Shown here: one piece after another, positions 55,997 to 61,375 of the stretch
Layout of the letters: each line of letters begins with the position of its first letter
Numbering within the stretch: position 1 is the first letter of the stretch
Origin: an uncultured Acetatifactor sp.
Lineage (GTDB): Bacteria; Bacillota; Clostridia; Lachnospirales; Lachnospiraceae
Direction: 5' to 3'
NCBI GenBank assembly: GCA_947586055.1
Contig: CANPXL010000017.1
Coordinates: 1 to 61,375, forward strand
Length of the DNA stretch: 61,375 bases
The notes under the pieces: model-generated
What the model saw: only the letters and a program-made list of their open reading frames with translations
Database searches by the model: none
What the model was told of the DNA's origin: nothing
Position numbers and translations under genes: made by a program

Positions 55997-57481
55997 CTAT
56001 TCCACCGTTACCTTCAGTGTCACCGGGAAATCGGTATGCACATCCGGCGCGTCAACATGAAGCCCCTCCGGATCCTTGCTCCATTTTCTGACCGCTCCCG
56101 GGAACCCCAGCGCCTCCACATTCCGGATGATGCCGTGGAAATTGGGCTTGTCGGGATCCGTGCTGTCCCCCAGAGACCGCACCAGAAATTTCCCGTCCTT
56201 CGGGCAGCTCAGAGCGATGGCGTAGATCGCCCCGTTGTTTACCGTAAAGCGGTAATCCTCGCCGGTAAATACGGCGGCCTTCTGATCCTGAAACTGGCCT
56301 TCCGTACTGGCCGTAGGCCCTTCCTGCGCTCTGCGCCAGCACTTTGCCCCGCAGATGGCTTCCCCGTTGATCCGCATCCACGCGCCCAGATCCTCCAGAA
56401 TCTTTCTGTCCCCGTCGGGAATCGTCCCGTCCGCCTTCGGGCCCACGTTGAGCAGCAGGTTTCCGTTCTTGCTGACCACATCCGCCAGCGTGGCGATAAT
56501 CTCCTGACTGCTCTTGTAATCCAGCGTATCCGTGTAGCACCAGGAATTTCTTGCCACAGCGGTGTCGGTCTGCCAGACGTACGGCTTGGGATCCGCAAAG
56601 CCGCCCCGCTCCACCTCCACGATCCCGCTTCCAAACATCATGGCCTCATGCTTATAGCAGATCAGCACATCCGTGCCCCATTTTTTGCCGCAGTTATAAT
56701 AGAAGGCAGCCAGCTTCTTCAGGTAAGGCTTAAACGCCTCGTGATGGAGCCACCAGTCAAAGTACAGCAGCTTCGGGCGGTAATTCAGGATCAGTTCCGC
56801 CGTTCTCGCCAGCCAGTCATTCAGATACTCCTCCGAGGGATAGGGCTTACTGAACAAATCCTGGGTATCGGGCTCCGGCATGGCGGGCCAGTAGAAATCC
56901 CCTTTCTTCATGGGATCCTTTACGTCGCTGTCAAATTCTTTTCCATGTCCCATAAAGAACCAGTGCTCCGCCCGGTGGCTGGAGGTACAGAAGATAAGGC
57001 CCTGTTTTTCCGCCGCTTCCGAAAGCTCTCCCAGCACGTCCCGCCTGGGGCCCATCCGGGCGGCATTCCAGTCGGACAGCTCGCTCTGATACATCTGGAA
57101 ACCGTCATGATGCTCCGCCACGGGGAACACATACCCCGCCCCCGCCTGCCGAAACAGAGTCATCCACTCGTCAGGATCAAACTTCTCCGCCCGGAACATG
57201 GGAATGAAATCCTTGTACCCGAATTCCTTCTGGGGGCCGTAGGTTTTGATGTGATGCTCATAAGCGGAGGTGCCTTTTATGTACATGTTCCGGGAATACC
57301 ATTCGTTGGAGTTTGCCGGCACGCTGTAAACGCCCCAATGAATAAAGATTCCAAGTCTCCTTTCCCGGAACCAGTCCGGCGCCGGCGCTTTCATCAGGGA
57401 ATCCCACTCCGGCCGGTAAGGCCCCTGCGCGATCACCTGTTCCACCGTCTGCAGCAGTTCTCTTTCTTTTTCCGGATTCAT
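55997..57481 (-). CDS. Alpha-L-fucosidase, GH29
   Basis: 494 residues, cytoplasmic by lack of a signal peptide. It releases alpha-linked fucose from glycans with retention. N-terminal WFRERRLGIFIHWGVYSVPANSNEWY and FPVAEHHDGFQMYQSELSDWN are GH29 hallmarks; the nucleophile is the Asp in KLLYFDWWLHHEAF. GNLLLNVGPKADGTIPD follows in the barrel, then a C-terminal beta-sandwich. The ATG overlaps the stop of the upstream acyltransferase (ATGA). Fucosidase plus sialate esterase suggests import and trimming of mucin- or milk-type sugars. Confidence 0.93.
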   Translation of the reverse strand: MNPEKERELLQTVEQVIAQGPYRPEWDSLMKAPAPDWFRERRLGIFIHWGVYSVPANSNEWYSRNMYIKGTSAYEHHIKTYGPQKEFGYKDFIPMFRAEKFDPDEWMTLFRQAGAGYVFPVAEHHDGFQMYQSELSDWNAARMGPRRDVLGELSEAAEKQGLIFCTSSHRAEHWFFMGHGKEFDSDVKDPMKKGDFYWPAMPEPDTQDLFSKPYPSEEYLNDWLARTAELILNYRPKLLYFDWWLHHEAFKPYLKKLAAFYYNCGKKWGTDVLICYKHEAMMFGSGIVEVERGGFADPKPYVWQTDTAVARNSWCYTDTLDYKSSQEIIATLADVVSKNGNLLLNVGPKADGTIPDGDRKILEDLGAWMRINGEAICGAKCWRRAQEGPTASTEGQFQDQKAAVFTGEDYRFTVNNGAIYAIALSCPKDGKFLVRSLGDSTDPDKPNFHGIIRNVEALGFPGAVRKWSKDPEGLHVDAPDVHTDFPVTLKVTVE

Positions 57482-58302
57482 TGCTCTCCTGTCTCCTCTC
57501 CGGCCGGCTTTTCCGGCGCTCTGCTTATTTCTCTGTATTCGATCCGCTCATAATCGCTTTCCCTGCTTCGCTCCGTCATGCACCGATAGACCTGATCCCT
57601 CAGCGCGCGCTGCCGCTGCCTTGGCGGCAGAGTCTCATCCGGGAAAAAAGGGCCGTCGATATAGGTTATGATCTTTACGCGCCCGCCCCGCTTTCCCCTG
57701 CGGTGATAGGTGTTGGTCAGGGCAAACACGGGACAGCCGCATTTCACGGGATATTTGAAAGATACGTCCGTAAAGGGACGGATATGGGTATAATAGGGCC
57801 AGATATGGGCCTCCGGATAGATCGTCACGGAATAATGTCTCCGAATCCTGTCTTCCACCCGTTTCACGAAATGTCTGGCGGCGTCCAGGTCTCCCGGAAT
57901 GGGAATCGCGCCCAAAAGCTCCACCAGCCAGCCCATTCCGGGCATGGAGACGTTGGCCGGACTGACAAGAAAGAAATTTCTTTTGGGATAATCCGCAATA
58001 CTGGGGATAAAGGTATCCGCAAAAGGCTGCGTATGGTTGCCGTATATAAAATAACCAGTGTTTTTATATACTTTCAGCTTCTCTTTTCCCACGTACCGAA
58101 GCCGGAATTTCAGTTTCAGATACAGAAGCTTTACCGGCATGCTCAGCACATTCTGGATCACGGTCGAGAACGCTTCCCAGACCGGACCGCGGCTGTAGGG
58201 ATATTTTCCGTCGATGACCCGCGGGACGATCTGTGCCTTTGAAAACTCTTCGTTCAGCGGATCGCTGTAGCAGATAACCTGCTTTTCCTTCTCTTTCCCC
58301 AT
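57478..58302 (-). CDS. Lysophospholipid acyltransferase-like protein (variant motif)
   Basis: 274 residues from the ATG at 58302 with GGGAGAG upstream. PlsC-like: FIYGNHTQPFADTFIPSI in place of block I, then GMGWLVELLGAIPIPGD and YPEAHIWPYYTHIRPFTDVSFKYP for the later acyltransferase blocks. The first block reads His-X5-Asp and not the canonical His-X4-Asp. The family's later PEG-type motif is present as PEAH. It is coupled by ATGA to the fucosidase and lies 61 bases after a second acyltransferase. It may acylate a glycolipid made by the adjacent GT8 enzymes. Confidence 0.8.
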   Translation of the reverse strand: MGKEKEKQVICYSDPLNEEFSKAQIVPRVIDGKYPYSRGPVWEAFSTVIQNVLSMPVKLLYLKLKFRLRYVGKEKLKVYKNTGYFIYGNHTQPFADTFIPSIADYPKRNFFLVSPANVSMPGMGWLVELLGAIPIPGDLDAARHFVKRVEDRIRRHYSVTIYPEAHIWPYYTHIRPFTDVSFKYPVKCGCPVFALTNTYHRRGKRGGRVKIITYIDGPFFPDETLPPRQRQRALRDQVYRCMTERSRESDYERIEYREISRAPEKPAGEETGEQ

Positions 58303-58363
58303 ACTCTCCCGCCTTCCGCCGCAGGCGGCCGCTCCCGGTCTCCTGCTTCCCCGCTCTTCAGGA

Positions 58364-59257
58364 CTACTGCGTGGTGTAGGACAGCGGCACGCCGTAGAAG
58401 CTTTCGTAGATTTCCTTCCACACTTCATAGTTTCTGTCCCGCATATCGTCCACCTGCCTGCGCTCGGTCAGTCCCGGATCCGGATAGATCGGCTTTTCGA
58501 TAAACACCGTATATTCCTGAATGGGAAAGCCGTCCGCTCCGATGCGGCTGCTGTCTTCCATGGTGATAAAGATCGGGATCACGGGAACGCGGTTCTTTAC
58601 GGCAAATTTAAAGGCCCCGTTCTTTAACGGCTTGGGCTTGCGATAATTCCACCACAGACTCTGCTCCGCATAGATCAGGATAAAATCCCCCCTCTGCAGA
58701 ATGATGTCCACAGCCTGCAGGAAATTGTACATGGTCTTCTTGTTCTGGCTTAAGGGCAGCGTATCGCAGTTCCGGAAGAGGAAACCGTATAACCCGGGAA
58801 AATTCGTATAATTGCCCTCCCGGATCACCTTGAAGAGTTTTTTCCTCCGGTAATGTACGCAGCCTCGGAACACCTTTTCCACGGTAAAGCAGTCGAAGGG
58901 GTTAAAATGGTTGCAAGTAAGGATGGCGCCGCTCTTTACGGCGTTCAGGTTTTCCATGCCGTTCACCCGCTTTATCACGAGGCTGCCGTCCTTCAGCAGC
59001 TTATCCACAAAGCGTTCCGCCATGCCGTAGGCCGCTTTTGTCCGCAGTCTGCTGGCAGGGGATTTCCTGAGATAATCAATCTTGTCCGGCTCCAGGGGAA
59101 TGGTCGGCGGATCGTCCTCCGCATCCTCGTCAAAACGGCCTTCCCGCTCCAGCATCCGGATCCTTTCCAGAACGGCGATCCGGTCCGGCGCCTTCTGCGG
59201 AACCTTTTCTTCTCTTTTCCCACGGGCCGCTCCCGCCCCAGCTTTCCTGCCGCTCAT
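58364..59257 (-). CDS. Lysophospholipid acyltransferase family protein
   Basis: 297 residues with GGAGGGAAGG before the ATG. After a charged N-terminal ~60 residues comes the PlsC domain: AILTCNHFNPFDCFTVEKVF with canonical NHxxxxD, then GFLFRNCDTLPLSQN, FILIYAEQSLWW (replacing FPEG) and NRVPVIPIFITMED. No membrane helix is obvious; the enzyme probably sits on the inner face of the membrane. Neighbouring genes suggest a glycolipid or polymer acceptor. It is not the housekeeping PlsC by length and N-terminus. Confidence 0.83.
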   Translation of the reverse strand: MSGRKAGAGAARGKREEKVPQKAPDRIAVLERIRMLEREGRFDEDAEDDPPTIPLEPDKIDYLRKSPASRLRTKAAYGMAERFVDKLLKDGSLVIKRVNGMENLNAVKSGAILTCNHFNPFDCFTVEKVFRGCVHYRRKKLFKVIREGNYTNFPGLYGFLFRNCDTLPLSQNKKTMYNFLQAVDIILQRGDFILIYAEQSLWWNYRKPKPLKNGAFKFAVKNRVPVIPIFITMEDSSRIGADGFPIQEYTVFIEKPIYPDPGLTERRQVDDMRDRNYEVWKEIYESFYGVPLSYTTQ

Positions 59258-59284
59258 AGCCTTCCCTCCTGCCTCAGAGCGCCG

Positions 59285-60238
59285 TCAGCGCCTGAATTTT
59301 CTGTCGTCCCCCACACAGTCCGACTCCCGTTTTGCAAGCTTCCTCAGCTTCTCGTGGTTCTGGGCATCCCGAAACCTGTCCTCCTCCGTATAGCTCTCCC
59401 GGATCTCCTGGATCTGTTCAAAATATTCCGTCTCCTGGGCGTACATCCAGAAAAACTCCTTGTAAAGGATATCCTCGAAATGCCATGGCTTGAACTCCAG
59501 ATTGTAATGGACAAGCCGCACTTCCTCCGGTTTGATCCTGGGATCCTCTATGGGCATCCGGTTCCAGGTCCGCTCCAGAAAGGTCACCCTTCCTTTGCAC
59601 AGCCGGTTCAGGTAGTCCTGATCCTGGGCCACGGAAAATTTAATCTTATCCAGAAGATACAGGAATTTCTCCTGAAATTTGAACTTTCTCATCTGGTGAA
59701 GGTTCATCAGAAGCACGCCGGCGTTAAAGTATCTCCGGTAATCCGCCACTCCCACCACCTTCTCCACATAAGTCTGAAAGACGGGGTTGAACTGGATCAC
59801 GTCGTCCGGCGCCGCCGCCACAAGGTTATCTCCCATATCCGTGGCGAACAGCTTCGCAATATCGTCCAGCACAACAATGTCGCTGTCAAGATACAGGGCC
59901 TTATCGTACTGCGGATAAAGGTTCGGGATAAAAAGCCGGAAATACGTTGACTTTGAATAGTAATCCCGGGTGTAAAGCTTATCCTTGATCTTCTCGATAT
60001 AGTAATTCAGGTCGACGAACTCGATACTCGCATTCTCCTGCTCGTACTTTGCGATCTTTTTCTTGTTCTCGCTGCTGATGTCCATATGCAGCACCTTAAT
60101 GCTGTAGGTATGCTCCGGCGAAGAATTGTCCAGCAGGGACTGGATCGTCACCGCCAGAAACGGACAATAGCCGTCATCCACCCCAAAAAATATGGGAATT
60201 TCCCTGTTCCCTGTCAGCTTGAGCTCTGTCTTCGGCAT
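59285..60238 (-). CDS. Glycosyltransferase family 8
   Basis: 317 residues from the ATG at 60238 with GGAG upstream. GT-A fold retaining enzyme: IPIFFGVDDGYCPFLAVTIQSLL at the N-terminus, DKALYLDSDIVVLDDIAKLF with the metal-binding DxD, YFNAGVLLMNLHQMRK, AQDQDYLN and HYNLEFKPWH near the end. It uses an NDP-sugar, commonly UDP-glucose or UDP-galactose. It begins one base after the previous GT8 stop codon, so the pair is coupled. C-terminal ~50 residues are helical and basic. Confidence 0.92.
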   Translation of the reverse strand: MPKTELKLTGNREIPIFFGVDDGYCPFLAVTIQSLLDNSSPEHTYSIKVLHMDISSENKKKIAKYEQENASIEFVDLNYYIEKIKDKLYTRDYYSKSTYFRLFIPNLYPQYDKALYLDSDIVVLDDIAKLFATDMGDNLVAAAPDDVIQFNPVFQTYVEKVVGVADYRRYFNAGVLLMNLHQMRKFKFQEKFLYLLDKIKFSVAQDQDYLNRLCKGRVTFLERTWNRMPIEDPRIKPEEVRLVHYNLEFKPWHFEDILYKEFFWMYAQETEYFEQIQEIRESYTEEDRFRDAQNHEKLRKLAKRESDCVGDDRKFRR

Positions 60239-60239
60239 T

Positions 60240-61085
60240 TCACTGTCTCCTTTTGTTCCCCTCTGTCTCATCGTATTCCTGTTTTAACGCAAGATATTCC
60301 TTCAGGTCCTCATCGAATGTATGGCAGTGCAGATATCTGTGGATCTCCTCCACCTGCCACTGTTTGTAATTTTCCGTATGGGGCCAGGGAAGAAACATCA
60401 GCCGCTTGCAGAAATGGCACACCACGGTATCCTTCCGGTCAAAGCGGGACTGTTCGTTGTATTTTCTGGGAATCAGCTTCTTTCTGGTGGTAGACCAAAA
60501 GAGAGCCGACTGATCCGCAAAGAGCATTTTCTTTCTGCGGATCCGGTCCCGGGCCTTTTTCAGAAGTCCCGTCTCGCGGACCCTGCGCATGTTGAAGAGC
60601 AGCATTCCCGCGTTAAAGTAATCCGGCCTGATCAGCCAGCAGCCGTACTTCTCCTTTACGGCGGCATACTCATACTCCGATACGTCTATGTCGTAAAGCT
60701 GTTTAATATCACCCGCTATCATAATGTCGATATCAAGATATAAAAGCTTGTCCGGCATCCCGGGTACAAGATCCGCCAGCAGCCGCAGCAGCGTATAGGG
60801 CGTACAGTACGCGCCCTCGTTGACACAGCCGCCGAACTCCCTCTCGTACAGATCCGTCACATCCAGCTTTTCCGCCGCGCTTCCGGGGGCCTTCTCTTTC
60901 AGCACCCTGTCAAGAAAGGCGGCCTGTCCGTCCGTGATCGCGGTAAAATCCTCCCGCAGCCTTGTCAGTTCCATGGTCATCAGATACACATGGACCGGTT
61001 CCCCCGTCCTGTTGGTCATGGAAATCAGCTGCGTCAGGGCGCCGTCAAACACTTTTTCGTTGCCGCACAGTAACAGATTGATCAT
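60240..61085 (-). CDS. Glycosyltransferase family 8
   Basis: 281 residues with GAGG before the ATG; first gene of the operon. GT8 features: MINLLLCGNEKVFDGALTQLISM, YTLLRLLADLVPGMPDKLLYLDIDIMIAGD with DxD as DID, and PDYFNAGMLLFNMRRVRETG. ADQSALFW and the late HFCKRLMFLPWPHTENYK complete the donor site. It differs strongly from the second GT8 gene, so each probably adds a different sugar or position. No membrane segment. Confidence 0.92.
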   Translation of the reverse strand: MINLLLCGNEKVFDGALTQLISMTNRTGEPVHVYLMTMELTRLREDFTAITDGQAAFLDRVLKEKAPGSAAEKLDVTDLYEREFGGCVNEGAYCTPYTLLRLLADLVPGMPDKLLYLDIDIMIAGDIKQLYDIDVSEYEYAAVKEKYGCWLIRPDYFNAGMLLFNMRRVRETGLLKKARDRIRRKKMLFADQSALFWSTTRKKLIPRKYNEQSRFDRKDTVVCHFCKRLMFLPWPHTENYKQWQVEEIHRYLHCHTFDEDLKEYLALKQEYDETEGNKRRQ

Positions 61086-61251
61086 GCATCCTCACTCCCG
61101 CCGTCCGCCGTTTCCCTGATCCCCGACTCACGTTCCCGAATCATGCCTTCTTTATCATTATTATTGTACCACATTCCGCCGTTTTCCGCCACAGAAAAAC
61201 GACGCCGTCCGGATACGGCACGGACGGGAAACATACAGACGCCATATATCA

Positions 61252-61280
61252 ACAATACATGGTTTCCAATACCATGTCAA
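61252..61280 (-). promoter_or_regulatory. Promoter of the GT8 operon with spacer palindrome
   Basis: TTGACA (61280-61275), a 17-base spacer and TATTGT (61257-61252) on the minus strand, ~165 bases before the first GT8 start. The spacer contains an inverted repeat CATGGT-N7-ACCATG, a possible operator. The rest of 61086-61375 holds nothing else I can name. Confidence 0.5.
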
Positions 61281-61375
61281 GTCTAAAGGCATGAAAAAGG
61301 TTACTTTTCACACCGTAGCCAGTTCAAAGTAAAGACATATCTACAAAATTGAGTCTGATTACTCCCTGAAAGTAC

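Overview
The window looks like a chromosomal segment of a Gram-positive anaerobic gut Firmicute, most likely a Lachnospiraceae/Clostridia member. The support is moderately high GC, strong AGGAGG ribosome sites, sigma-A promoters, a Firmicutes-type rimP-nusA-ylxR-ylxQ-infB-rbfA-nrnA-truB-ribF operon, rubrerythrin, several glycoside hydrolases, a DUF6020 protein, a BspA-type repeat protein and a single-domain FakA-C-like protein. The species cannot be named from sequence alone. Nearly all genes lie on the minus strand.

Layout. 1-5.6 kb is accessory: two tRNA-like remnants, a transglutaminase-fold protein, an RloB/ATPase pair resembling AbiL, a small antisense-RNA locus and small hypothetical genes. 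5.7-7.7 kb holds an ECF sigma factor gene overlapping a membrane-anchored serpin. 8-13 kb holds a YfhO membrane protein translationally coupled to a KDPG aldolase-VOC fusion, then a KDG kinase. 13-27 kb holds citrate synthase, a GH27 galactosidase with two membrane proteins, rubrerythrin, two chemoreceptors, an RlmD-type methyltransferase and a well-formed type I toxin-antitoxin candidate. 27-34 kb holds tRNA-Pro, a GH2 beta-galactosidase, a PepD dipeptidase, an Rpn nuclease and small genes. 34-37 kb holds tRNA-Gly, tRNA-Asn, a 21-repeat BspA-like protein and a second repeat family. 37-52.5 kb is the conserved information-processing block: rpsO-pnp, an NlpC/P60 hydrolase with a WalR-like site, a large binding-protein-like lipoprotein, and the nusA-infB operon. 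52.7-61 kb holds a LytTR/LiaF-like pair and a six-gene run of two GT8 glycosyltransferases, two acyltransferases, a GH29 fucosidase and a sialate O-acetylesterase-like enzyme.

The most notable material: (1) a sigma factor whose partner, in the usual anti-sigma position, is a transmembrane serpin with an Ala-Ala scissile bond predicted by alignment; (2) a MITE-like repeat family present five times, with inverted ends, a covarying hairpin, 8-bp flanking duplications at two copies, and a preference here for sites next to stop codons; (3) two related antisense-RNA/small-peptide loci, one of them apparently decayed.
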